From Chlorogloea sp. CCALA 695 (GTDB lineage: Bacteria > Cyanobacteriota > Cyanobacteriia > Cyanobacteriales > Chroococcidiopsidaceae): DNA of 64,000 bases. A program made the translations under genes and the position numbers. The notes under the pieces were generated by a model. It was not told the DNA's origin. It was given only the letters and a program-made list of their open reading frames with translations, and did no database searches. The stretch lies in the NCBI RefSeq assembly GCF_003003885.1, contig NZ_PVWN01000022.1, positions 1 through 64,000 of the forward strand. Direction: 5' to 3'. This document shows positions 54,489-63,093 of this stretch, in pieces (position 1 is the first letter of the stretch; the number at the start of each line of letters is the position of its first letter).

Positions 54489-55058
54489 CTAATTAGTATT
54501 TACTGATTGATGCTGCCACCAGCGATTAAGAGGATAATAAACCACTGGGCCCCAAAGACTGCTAACGATCGCACTAGCTAAAGCCCTTTGCTGGTGATAA
54601 GTCCATTGGTGGGCTAAAGTCAGCACAAATTTATCTAGGGATAGGTTAGGTTCAAGAAAAGCAAATTGCCAGCCCATAATCATTTCTGCAAGTATAGTCA
54701 TACCAAAGATAATTAAAGCAATAGAAATAAAATCTTCTTGCAAGTAGCGTGTTTTGTGCAAACGCGCCGTCAAAATACCCACCACTGCCAAACTCAAAGC
54801 ATGAGTAGGAACGGGGTTTGTCATCCCATCAAGCAGCCAGCCTAAAGTTACCCCCGCAAGCAAGCCAGCTACCATTGAGCGTTTGACACTCCAACACACA
54901 ACCCAAATTAATAGCCAATTGGGAGCAATGCCCAATAACTCTAGTCCTGGTAAACGTACAGTCAAAAGCAATAAACACAATCCTAGAGAACCAATTACAA
55001 CTGTCCAATTTAATAAATGGATTTTAACCAAGCTTTGACGCACAAACTTTCTCCTCAA
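54489..55058 (-). CDS. mreD: Rod-shape protein MreD
   Basis: This 189-residue membrane protein has five to six helices, short loops and WLLIWVVCWSVKRS near residue 46, consistent with MreD. It is the last gene of mreB-mreC-mreD, starting 6 bases after mreC stops. MreD links the MreB filament to the envelope machinery that builds side-wall peptidoglycan. Membership is based mainly on gene order and hydropathy, since MreD sequence varies. Confidence 0.88.
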   Translation of the reverse strand: MRRKFVRQSLVKIHLLNWTVVIGSLGLCLLLLTVRLPGLELLGIAPNWLLIWVVCWSVKRSMVAGLLAGVTLGWLLDGMTNPVPTHALSLAVVGILTARLHKTRYLQEDFISIALIIFGMTILAEMIMGWQFAFLEPNLSLDKFVLTLAHQWTYHQQRALASAIVSSLWGPVVYYPLNRWWQHQSVNTN

Positions 55059-55064
55059 AGCTGA

Positions 55065-55820
55065 TTATTTATTTTCCTGAGTGCCAACATTGGCATATAC
55101 AAACACCCACTCTAAATAATTTAGCGGTGAAGTGAGAGCAAGTTCAGCTTCTGGGGCAGGACTTTTAGTTAAATCGATTTTTTCTACTCTCCCCACAGGT
55201 ATACCCGCCGGAAATATCTGACTATAAGGCGAAGTTGCTACAAAGTCACCCAAGCGGACATCGGGGACTTTATCAAAAAATTGCATCACCGCCCGTGTGG
55301 AAGATTGCCCTCTAAGCAACCCAGTATAACGACTACGGCTAACAGTTACTCCCACTTGGCTTGTAACGTCGCTAACTAATAAAACGCGGCTGGTGTGGGG
55401 AGTAACGCTAATAACTTTACCTACCAACCCGCCGGGAGCAGTGACTACATAGTCTATTTTGATGCCCTCCTTGCTACCGCGCCCCAGAGTTACTTGTTGC
55501 CACCACAGGTCAGCATTGCGTCCAATTACTGGAGCGACAATCATGATTCTATTTTTTTGCGCGGCTCGGTAATCTAGTAATTCTTTTAGCTGCTGATTTT
55601 GACTTTCTAATTCTACTAAGCGCCCAATTAATTCGATTGTTTGAGCATCCTTTAACCGCTCGACTTGAGTAGGATTTTGAAAGGGGCGAGTAACTATACC
55701 TGTTAGTTCGCTAATTGCACTTCCTTGAGTTTGCCGAATTATCCACGCACAAACAAGCGCCAAACAAGTACCGATTAATTGCCACCGATGTTTATCCCAC
55801 CACCGCCACATTGCATACAT
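55065..55820 (-). CDS. mreC: Rod-shape protein MreC
   Basis: This 251-residue protein has an N-terminal membrane helix (about 14-29). A coiled coil (about 55-85) follows, then two beta barrels with DLWWQQVTLGRGSKEGI, GGLVGKVISVTPHTSRVLL and VGRVEKIDL, the MreC pattern. Most of the protein lies in the periplasm. The start ATG 55820 is 2 bases from the mreB stop. MreC connects MreB to the peptidoglycan synthases. The order mreB, mreC, mreD and the spacing show one operon. Confidence 0.93.
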   Translation of the reverse strand: MYAMWRWWDKHRWQLIGTCLALVCAWIIRQTQGSAISELTGIVTRPFQNPTQVERLKDAQTIELIGRLVELESQNQQLKELLDYRAAQKNRIMIVAPVIGRNADLWWQQVTLGRGSKEGIKIDYVVTAPGGLVGKVISVTPHTSRVLLVSDVTSQVGVTVSRSRYTGLLRGQSSTRAVMQFFDKVPDVRLGDFVATSPYSQIFPAGIPVGRVEKIDLTKSPAPEAELALTSPLNYLEWVFVYANVGTQENK

Positions 55821-55822
55821 CG

Positions 55823-56872
55823 CTATTGACTTCGAGAACGTCCGCTAAATACTCGTTCCATTTGATTGAAGTTTTCTAATACTTTGCCTGTACCCAAAAC
55901 TACACAGTTTAAAGGTTCGTCTGCTATATGGGTAATAATGCCCGTCTCATGACTAATTAAGGTATTGATACCCCGCAGTAAAGCTCCACCTCCTGCCAGC
56001 ATAATACCGCGATCGACAATATCGGCGGCAAGTTCTGGTGGTGTTCGCTCTAAAGTGCGCTTCACTGCTTCAATAATTACAAGTAGTGGCTCTGACATAC
56101 TTTCCCTGATTTCTGGCCCTTTAACTGTTACCGTTCGTGGCAATCCTGAAAGTAAGTGCAATCCTCGCACTTCCATCACTGCCTCATCATCACCGCGAGT
56201 AGGGTAAGCGGAACCAATGCGAATTTTGACTTCTTCGGCGGTGCGTTCGCCAATAATCATATTGTGAATTTTTTTCATGTAATGAATGATTGCTTCATTT
56301 AGCTCGTCTCCAGCCACCCGCACCGATTCGCTTTCTACAGTGCCGTTATAACTTAGCACGGCAATTTCTGTTGTTCCGCCACCAATATCGATAATCATGT
56401 TACCTATGGGTTCAGTTACGGGCAATCCCGCCCCAATTGCCGCCGCCAATGGCTCGTCAACTACATGAACTTCTCTGGCTCCTGCGCGCAATGCCGCATT
56501 CATGAGGGCTTGTTGTTCGACCCCCGTCACGCCGCTAGGAATGCCTACTACAATGCGCGGGTTTACCGTTCTACCACCACTGGCGCGTTGAATAAAGTGC
56601 TTGAGCATCAATTCGGCTGTGTCAAAGTCCGCAATCACGCCATCACGCAACGGGCGACTAACAATCACACTACCGGGAGTTCTACCCAACATTTTTTTGG
56701 CATCTTCTCCCACCGCCAGAACTTGTTTGTCTTTGGAATCGATAGCAATAACTGAAGGCTCTTGTAAGACAATGCCTTTACCCGATACAAAAACGAGGGT
56801 ATTGGCTGTACCGAGATCGATACCCATATCCCTAGATAAAGAAGGCTGATTAAAAAAACCAAAAAGACCCAC
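55823..56872 (-). CDS. mreB: Actin-like rod-shape protein MreB
   Basis: The 349-residue protein is complete, with the phosphate 1 motif DMGIDLGTANTLVF, phosphate 2 MIIDIGGGTTEIAV and the adenosine motif MLAGGGALL. The length agrees with the ~345-residue family norm. It forms membrane-bound filaments that guide side-wall peptidoglycan synthesis and cell shape. It is first in mreBCD, 2 bases before mreC. Its presence implies rod-like or otherwise MreB-dependent growth, as in many filamentous and unicellular cyanobacteria. Confidence 0.96.
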   Translation of the reverse strand: MGLFGFFNQPSLSRDMGIDLGTANTLVFVSGKGIVLQEPSVIAIDSKDKQVLAVGEDAKKMLGRTPGSVIVSRPLRDGVIADFDTAELMLKHFIQRASGGRTVNPRIVVGIPSGVTGVEQQALMNAALRAGAREVHVVDEPLAAAIGAGLPVTEPIGNMIIDIGGGTTEIAVLSYNGTVESESVRVAGDELNEAIIHYMKKIHNMIIGERTAEEVKIRIGSAYPTRGDDEAVMEVRGLHLLSGLPRTVTVKGPEIRESMSEPLLVIIEAVKRTLERTPPELAADIVDRGIMLAGGGALLRGINTLISHETGIITHIADEPLNCVVLGTGKVLENFNQMERVFSGRSRSQ

Positions 56873-57062
56873 GTGCCACGCTACCCCAAAGTTTGATAAG
56901 TTCTATTTAAAATAAAAAATAGTAACCGTGCTGGATCGTATTACGTCTTGTGCGTTTAGTCTAGTAGAATTACGAGGTTTTTGATTGCTAGGAATTGGAT
57001 TTGCAATTTTTGGAGATTAGAGGCACGATTATGGAGTACACCTGTACTGTAAATAAATTAAT

Positions 57063-57422
57063 ATGAGTGTTAATGTTGTGCATCTGGTTGGGCGCGTGGG
57101 TAGAGATCCAGAGGTTAAATATTTAGATAGTGCCAAAGTAGTATGTAAGTTGACGTTGGCTGTTAATCGCCTATCGCGCAATAGTGACGAACCAGACTGG
57201 TTTAACTTAGAAATGTGGGGTAAAACTGCCGAAGTAGCAGCCAACTACGTCCGCAAAGGTAAGCAAATTGCTGTAGAGGGTTCCTTAAAGTTTGACAGTT
57301 GGAGCGATCGCGCGACTGGAGCAAATCGTTCTTCCCCAGTTATTTTAGTAGAAAGACTAGAGTTACTAGGTTCTAAGAAAGAAGACGAGGCTAATAGTTT
57401 TGGCGGCGGTAGCGGAATGTAA
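57063..57422 (+). CDS. ssb: Single-stranded DNA-binding protein, short form
   Basis: The 119-residue OB-fold protein has VHLVGRVGRDPEVKYL, then PDWFNLEMWGKTAEVAANYVRKG, which is the SSB core. It ends in a Gly-rich tail (SFGGGSGM) and lacks the acidic DDDIPF-like tip that recruits partner proteins in most bacteria. Short SSBs of this kind occur in cyanobacteria. It binds ssDNA as a tetramer in replication or repair. It is convergent with the SIMPL gene and shares a bidirectional terminator with it. Confidence 0.93.
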   Translation: MSVNVVHLVGRVGRDPEVKYLDSAKVVCKLTLAVNRLSRNSDEPDWFNLEMWGKTAEVAANYVRKGKQIAVEGSLKFDSWSDRATGANRSSPVILVERLELLGSKKEDEANSFGGGSGM

Positions 57423-57424
57423 TA

Positions 57425-57456
57425 AAAAGGCAGAAAATCAATATTTTCTGCCTTTT
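57425..57456. terminator. Perfect 14-bp bidirectional terminator
   Basis: AAAAGGCAGAAAAT and ATTTTCTGCCTTTT form a perfect 14-bp stem around a four-base CAAT loop, with A run before and T run after. It lies between the convergent ssb and SIMPL genes and can end both transcripts. Confidence 0.9.
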
Positions 57457-57460
57457 GCTC

Positions 57461-58246
57461 TTAATAACTAATTTGCAAAGTAACACCAGCTTCTACCTTC
57501 TGTTCGCCGCCGATAACGGGGGTAGTAGCTTTAGCATTAACGAGACGATTAGCCGCTTCGTATTGAACTAGAGGTTGGGGTTGAGGCGGAGCGGCATTAT
57601 TAATTTGAATACTGACAATTTCTTTAGCCGTGAAATTCAACGCGCCTAAAACCGAATTAGCTTGTTGTTGGGCGTTTTGAGTTGCTTTTTTCAAAGCTTG
57701 CTGTTCGGCTGCTAATATTGCGCTATCGGTGGCTATAAACCTAATACCTTCAATTCTTGTAGCTCCAACTCGGACAGATTCATCTAACAAATTGCCAATA
57801 CTCTCGGTAGCAATTTGAAAACTAACGGTATTGGTAGCTGTATAGCCTGTCAATGTTTGCGTATTGTTGTTGTAGCTGTACACAGGATTAAGACTAATGC
57901 CTGTAGTTTCCAGCTTTTGAACTTGTGACCGAGATTTGAGCAAAGCGACTACGGCGTTAGAACGTTTCGCGGCTTCCTGTTGAGCCGCCGTAGCCGTTTT
58001 TCCTTGGACTTCTACACCTAAACGTACTTCTGATAAGGTTGTAGGAATTGTCTCTATGCCACGACCGCTAACGGTTAAAGTCCGCATTAACATATTTTGT
58101 ACCTGTCCTCGATCTTGAGCTACGGAGCTAGAGGTTGTAACACCTAGCAGACCAATAGCTAAAAGCAATAATACAAAACCCTGGCGTAAATTTTTGCTAA
58201 AGCCTAGTTTTTGTACAGAGGAGTCATTTATCAACTTAAGTTTCAT
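57461..58246 (-). CDS. SIMPL-domain (DUF541) secreted protein
   Basis: The 261-residue protein has an N-terminal hydrophobic segment (about 22-42, ending SSVAQD) read as a signal peptide or anchor. The SIMPL/DUF541 fold follows: TLTVSGRGIETIPTTLSEVRLGVEV, LKKATQNAQQQANS and QIATES. Members are periplasmic oligomeric proteins of uncertain role, linked to stress in several bacteria. It converges with ssb and is divergent from the antiporter with a 139-base gap. Confidence 0.9.
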   Translation of the reverse strand: MKLKLINDSSVQKLGFSKNLRQGFVLLLLAIGLLGVTTSSSVAQDRGQVQNMLMRTLTVSGRGIETIPTTLSEVRLGVEVQGKTATAAQQEAAKRSNAVVALLKSRSQVQKLETTGISLNPVYSYNNNTQTLTGYTATNTVSFQIATESIGNLLDESVRVGATRIEGIRFIATDSAILAAEQQALKKATQNAQQQANSVLGALNFTAKEIVSIQINNAAPPQPQPLVQYEAANRLVNAKATTPVIGGEQKVEAGVTLQISY

Positions 58247-58385
58247 GGATTGTTAGTTTGGCAAAATATTCTTAATCATCTCAACTATTGCCGCTAGTAA
58301 AGTGCGGCTCCTTACATCTAATAATGATGCTAAGGCTTCCTGGCAATCTTCTTGTACAGTAAAAAAGATGATTTTTACATAGCTA

Positions 58386-59834
58386 ATGGAAATAGAAGCA
58401 ATTACTGCCCTTGACTTGTCACTGTTAACGCTTGTTCCCCCCTGGAATAAGACGATTTTATTAACTGCTAATGCCGTACCCGAAAGTAGCACTCTTGTCC
58501 TAGCAGGAGTATTGCTAAGTTTGGTGGTGGTGTATCTAGCAAGCAAAATTGGCGGAGAACTAGCCCATCGCTTTGGCTTACCGCCAGTATTAGGAGAATT
58601 AGTCGGCGGCGTAGTAGTGGGCGTTTCGGCTTTGGATCTTTTGGTGTTCCCTGAAGGCGGTGGCGATAGTTCAAGTTCACTAATTATGACCTTGCTGCAA
58701 GCTACCGCAGGCTTAGAGCCAAGCGCCGTAGCTGCCACTTTTCAAGTACAAAGCGAAGTGATTTCAGTTTTGGCAGAACTTGGGGTAATTGTCCTGCTAT
58801 TTGAAATTGGCTTGGAATCAAACTTAAAAGAACTATTAGCGGTGGGTTATCAAGCCTTAGTAGTAGCCGTGGTGGGCGTAGTTGTCCCCTTTGCGGCGGG
58901 AACTATCGGGCTAATGACTTTGTTCCATGTGGCAGCTATTCCAGCGATCTTTGCCGGAGCGGCTTTGACGGCTACAAGTATCGGAATTACTTCTAAAGTG
59001 CTATCGGAATTAGGCAAGCTGAGTTCTACTGAAGGTCAAATTATTTTGGGGGCGGCAGTAATTGACGATGTCCTTGGGATCATCGTTTTGGCGGTGGTGG
59101 CGAGTTTGGCAAAAACTGGGGAAATAGATGTTAGTAATGTTATTTATTTAATTATCAGCGCCACCGCGTTCTTGCTGGGGGCAGTTTTGCTAGGGAAAGT
59201 ATTTAATAAGTCCTTTGTCAAAGTCGCATCATGGCTCAAAACTCGCGGTAGGTTAACTATACCTGCCTTTATCTTTGCTTTTTCCTTGGCTTATTTGGCG
59301 GCGGCAATTCACTTAGAAGCAATTTTAGGCGCTTTTGCGGCGGGTTTAGTCTTAGATGAAACCGATGAGCGTACAGAACTCGATGAGCAAGTACGTCCGA
59401 TTGCTGACTTATTAGTACCAATTTTCTTTGTCAGCGTGGGTGCTAAGACCGATTTAAGTGTTCTTAATCCCTTTGAACCTAGTAATAGAGAAGGTTTGAT
59501 TATTGCAAGTTTTTTAATTGCGATCGCTATAGTTGGTAAATTAGTTACAGGTTTGGTTGTCTTTGGGCAACCGCAAATCAATCGGTTAGCAATAGGTGTG
59601 GGGATGATTCCTCGAGGAGAAGTAGGGCTGGTATTTGCCGGGGTGGGTTCCGCTAGTGGCGCACTCTCTAAACCTTTGGAAGCTGCAATTATTGTTATGG
59701 TAATTTTAACTACTTTTCTAGCGCCGCCTTTGTTGCGAGTTGTTTTTCCTTCTGATCCCTTAAATGAGGCAATTTCTAGTTTAAAAGATGCTCCTAATCC
59801 TGCTACCGAATCAGTAGCGCCAAAGATCGAGTAG
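58386..59834 (+). CDS. CPA2-family cation:proton antiporter
   Basis: The 482-residue protein has about 12-13 membrane helices. The paired acids of the ion site lie in AAVIDDVLGIIVLA, and GLPPVLGELVGGVVVG and FFVSVGAKTDLS are typical of the Kef/NhaS group. No TrkA-N domain follows; the C-terminus is a short soluble tail. It is likely to exchange Na+ or K+ for H+ at the plasma or thylakoid membrane. NhaS3 of Synechocystis is of this group, but I cannot assign orthology. It is monocistronic. Confidence 0.9.
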   Translation: MEIEAITALDLSLLTLVPPWNKTILLTANAVPESSTLVLAGVLLSLVVVYLASKIGGELAHRFGLPPVLGELVGGVVVGVSALDLLVFPEGGGDSSSSLIMTLLQATAGLEPSAVAATFQVQSEVISVLAELGVIVLLFEIGLESNLKELLAVGYQALVVAVVGVVVPFAAGTIGLMTLFHVAAIPAIFAGAALTATSIGITSKVLSELGKLSSTEGQIILGAAVIDDVLGIIVLAVVASLAKTGEIDVSNVIYLIISATAFLLGAVLLGKVFNKSFVKVASWLKTRGRLTIPAFIFAFSLAYLAAAIHLEAILGAFAAGLVLDETDERTELDEQVRPIADLLVPIFFVSVGAKTDLSVLNPFEPSNREGLIIASFLIAIAIVGKLVTGLVVFGQPQINRLAIGVGMIPRGEVGLVFAGVGSASGALSKPLEAAIIVMVILTTFLAPPLLRVVFPSDPLNEAISSLKDAPNPATESVAPKIE

Positions 59835-60149
59835 ATTAGTAATGTTTTTCAGAAACAAGCCTAGGTTAGTTTGCGTCCGCTTAGAAAGATTAAGAACTTA
59901 AGGCGCGATCGCCTAAAAACTGGCATTTTTGTAGTTGCGGTGCGATCGCGCGTCAAGTTGTAAACTAACCTTCTCTATAACGTCTCTAGTTAAGCCCAAT
60001 GCCGATATTTACTACAAATACTCAGCTATACTCAATCATCAGTATCTCACCCAATATTGCAACAAATGGTGATGTAAAAACATAGCCAATAGTCAAAATT
60101 TGAAACGGCGTAAATGGCTAGAAAGAATGACAATTAGGAGAAAACAACT
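59835..60149. other. Intergenic with HIP1 sites, no gene seen
   Basis: This 315-base gap has HIP1 palindromes (GCGATCGC) near 59904 and 59942 and no coding frame of interest. It precedes the amidase gene, whose ribosome-binding site TAGGAG is at 60135-60140. The promoter is not evident. Confidence 0.45.
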
Positions 60150-62033
60150 GTGAGATTTCACTGGTTACTGCCCAGTATTTTAAGTATTTTTGTACTATCC
60201 TCGACCGCAGAGGCGGCAAAGCTGCGTTCTTGGCGTTTTGATACTAACCAAAATAGGTTACACATCAATACTGATGGCAGTGTTCAACCCAAAGCGAAGC
60301 TAATTTTTAACCCAACTCGCTTAGTAATCGATCTGCCAGGAACAACTTTACAACGTTCTACAGTCAAGAAAGAATACGGTGGAGCAATTCGCAGCGTGCG
60401 AGTTGGTCAGTTTAACGAGAATACAACTCGGATTGCTTTAGAACTAAGTCCGGGATACAAATTAGATCCAAACTTGATCAAAGTTCGCGGTGTGACTTCT
60501 AGCCAGTGGACAGTACAATTGCCCACACCGCAAAAAGTAACGGCGGCTCCCTTAACAAATCGCCCTTTATCTCCTGTGGTTAGATCGCGCAATTCAAGCC
60601 CCAGCAAAGTCTTTACAGTTGTTACTACGAGTGTGCAGCCTAATAAAAACTCCGGTAGTGGAAGAACGGCTGCTAATTCTGCTGCCATTGTTCAAGTTCA
60701 CAATATCCAAGTAACCGCCGATGGTTTATTTGTCCGTACTCGTGGGGGTGGCACTCCGAGCGTTAAGGTTAATCGTAGTAGCGATCGCTCCCAAATTAAT
60801 GTTGACCTAAGAGGAGCGGCTTTGTCGCCCCTAGCAGCCGCCAATACTAAAGTAAATCGGTTTGGGGTGGGCAATATTAAGCTCTCTCAAGTTCAATCTT
60901 CACCGCCTGTAGTTAGGATGGCGATGCAGGTAAATACTGGAAGCCCTGATTGGGAAGCGGCGGTTAGTCGGTATGGGGGAATAACGGTGCTGCCTGTAGG
61001 TGGTATTAGCGCAGTTAGGACTACCACCGTCGCCAGTACAACTACTTCTGTCCAGCCAGCACCAGGAATTGCAACTATTGAATCGGTAGAATTTAACGGC
61101 GATGGTAGCCAATTATTAATCAAAACCGATCAAAGTCTAACTTATACAAGCGGCTGGGATCGTTCTTCGGGATTATATCGAATTACTTTGGCTAATACCC
61201 AATTAGCGCGGCAGGTGAGAGGGCCTAACTTAAATACTAATAGTCCTTTGCTACGAGTCCGATTGCAACAACCATCGCCTCGAACAGTGTTAATTTCGGT
61301 GTTACCTGCGGCGGGAGTGCAGGTAGGAGAACTAAATCAACCGTCGCCAGAGTTATTAGCATTGTCGTTGCAACGATCTTCTGGGGCATTGTTTCCACCA
61401 TCGCCCACAACCCCAAATGTAATTTCTATTCCCACTACTCCACCGCCGAATAATCCTACACCGTCAGTTAAACCGCGTACGGTTGGGCAAAAACGGACAG
61501 TGGTAGCTATTGACCCCGGACATGGGGGCAAAGATCCTGGTGCAATTGGGATTAGAGGATTACAAGAAAAAAATGTAATTTTGCCAATATCGAAAAAAGT
61601 AGCAGCACTTTTAGAGCAACAAGGCATCCAAGTAGTAATGACGCGGGATAGTGATTACTTTGTCGAGTTGGGGCCAAGGCCAGTAATTGCCGACCGGGCA
61701 AATGCGAAGGTGTTTGTCAGCATCCATGCAAACGCCATGCCTGCTAACCGCAGCGATGTCAATGGTTTAGAGACTTATTACTACGAAAGTGGTCAGCGTT
61801 TGGCGCGGACTATCCATAATAGTATTTTGGGCAGTATAAATGTACGCGATCGCGGTGTCCGCAAAGCAAGATTCTACGTTTTGCGTAAAAGTACCATGCC
61901 TTCGGTATTAGTGGAAGTTGGTTTTGTTACAGGGGCAGTCGATTCTCCCCGGTTGGGAACGACAGCTTATCAAAATCAGATGGCTGAAGCGATTGCTCGC
62001 GGCATCTTGCAATATCTACAACAAAATCCGTAA
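60150..62033 (+). CDS. N-acetylmuramoyl-L-alanine amidase with AMIN domains
   Basis: This 627-residue protein has a signal peptide (WLLPSILSIFVLSSTAEA). Two or more AMIN beta domains (about 20-140 and 185-300, perhaps a third to 400) and a Pro-rich linker follow. The Amidase_3 domain (about 450-625) has zinc ligands in DPGHGGKDPG, the Glu of LQEKN and SIHANAM, and the catalytic Glu in VEVGFV. It cleaves the septal peptidoglycan stem peptide, and AMIN domains target it to the septum. AmiC-type enzymes make septal nanopores in filamentous cyanobacteria. The start is GTG with TAGGAG. murI follows after 11 bases. Confidence 0.94.
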   Translation: MRFHWLLPSILSIFVLSSTAEAAKLRSWRFDTNQNRLHINTDGSVQPKAKLIFNPTRLVIDLPGTTLQRSTVKKEYGGAIRSVRVGQFNENTTRIALELSPGYKLDPNLIKVRGVTSSQWTVQLPTPQKVTAAPLTNRPLSPVVRSRNSSPSKVFTVVTTSVQPNKNSGSGRTAANSAAIVQVHNIQVTADGLFVRTRGGGTPSVKVNRSSDRSQINVDLRGAALSPLAAANTKVNRFGVGNIKLSQVQSSPPVVRMAMQVNTGSPDWEAAVSRYGGITVLPVGGISAVRTTTVASTTTSVQPAPGIATIESVEFNGDGSQLLIKTDQSLTYTSGWDRSSGLYRITLANTQLARQVRGPNLNTNSPLLRVRLQQPSPRTVLISVLPAAGVQVGELNQPSPELLALSLQRSSGALFPPSPTTPNVISIPTTPPPNNPTPSVKPRTVGQKRTVVAIDPGHGGKDPGAIGIRGLQEKNVILPISKKVAALLEQQGIQVVMTRDSDYFVELGPRPVIADRANAKVFVSIHANAMPANRSDVNGLETYYYESGQRLARTIHNSILGSINVRDRGVRKARFYVLRKSTMPSVLVEVGFVTGAVDSPRLGTTAYQNQMAEAIARGILQYLQQNP

Positions 62034-62044
62034 TCTTTTAGCCT

Positions 62045-62881
62045 GTGTCTCAATTTTCTGTTTCTCTTAATACGACCGCCCTAAACCTCTCAAAATCTGC
62101 TTGTATCGGCATTTTTGATAGTGGCGTTGGCGGTCTAACGGTACTCCGTCAAGTGGCGCGTCAATTGCCTCTTGAATCAATTGTTTATTTTGGCGATACT
62201 GCGCGAGTTCCTTACGGTACTCGTTCAACGGCAGAAATTTTACAGTTTGTCCGAGAAATTATCAATTGGATGTTACAACAACAAGCAAAAATGGTAATTA
62301 TGGCTTGTAACACCAGTTCTGCCTTAGTATTAAAAACTGTGCAAGGGGAGTTTCCTATTCCCATTGTTGGCACAATTTTACCTGGTTCTTTAGCCGCCGC
62401 AAAGCTCGGTCGGCGCATTGGAGTCATTGCTACTCCCGCAACCGTTGCTAGTAATGCCTACAAGCAAGCAATTAAAGCCATCGATCCTACACTTCAAGTT
62501 TGGCAAGTTGCTTGTCCTGAATTTGTGCCTTTAATCGAACAAAACCGCGTTCTCGATCCTTATACAGCCCAAGTAGCCCAGCAGTATTTAGCCCCATTAT
62601 TAGCAGAACATATTGATACTCTAGTCTACGGTTGCACTCACTATCCCCATTTAGAGCCGATCCTGCGGTTGCTATTGCCACCTAGCGTCAAGTTGCTCGA
62701 TCCTGCTATTCATGTTGTGGCAACGGCAACTCAACAACTCGATTTACTTGGCTTGACAAATACAGCTATTCCCCCGCTTCCTACTCGCTTTTGTGTTAGT
62801 GGTTGTCCCCAAAACTTTGCTCAATCTGCTCAATTATTATTGGGTTGTAAGCCAATAGTTGAAAAGATATCTTTGACCTAA
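62045..62881 (+). CDS. murI: Glutamate racemase
   Basis: The 278-residue enzyme has IGIFDSGVGGLTVLR, the two catalytic Cys in MACNTSSAL (about 83) and VYGCTHYPHL (about 196), and YFGDTARVPYG. It makes D-glutamate for peptidoglycan. The start is GTG 62045 with the usual extended N-terminus. It is 11 bases downstream of the amidase stop, so it is probably in one transcript with it. A gap of 212 bases separates it from the polyprenyl synthase. Confidence 0.95.
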   Translation: MSQFSVSLNTTALNLSKSACIGIFDSGVGGLTVLRQVARQLPLESIVYFGDTARVPYGTRSTAEILQFVREIINWMLQQQAKMVIMACNTSSALVLKTVQGEFPIPIVGTILPGSLAAAKLGRRIGVIATPATVASNAYKQAIKAIDPTLQVWQVACPEFVPLIEQNRVLDPYTAQVAQQYLAPLLAEHIDTLVYGCTHYPHLEPILRLLLPPSVKLLDPAIHVVATATQQLDLLGLTNTAIPPLPTRFCVSGCPQNFAQSAQLLLGCKPIVEKISLT

Positions 62882-63093
62882 ATTAAAAAATGATAAATGG
62901 CTCAACTTGCGAAGAGTTTGGGCTAATTGGAGCAATTTAGCCAAGAATGAAGCTCATAATCCGGTTAAAGCAGACGATAACTTTGTCTCATGCAAAAATT
63001 AGCCTTAATCTAACTTCCCCGTTGCCGACGGTTAGCTTAAAATAAGTAAAGCATATGTAAATTTTCGTAAATAAACTCAGAGTCGGCTCATCT

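Noticed and set aside
58253-58738. A 161-codon minus-strand frame opposite the antiporter start.
   Set aside because: It is the shadow of a long and unmistakable membrane-protein gene; its product is Pro/Thr/Ser-rich as such shadows are.
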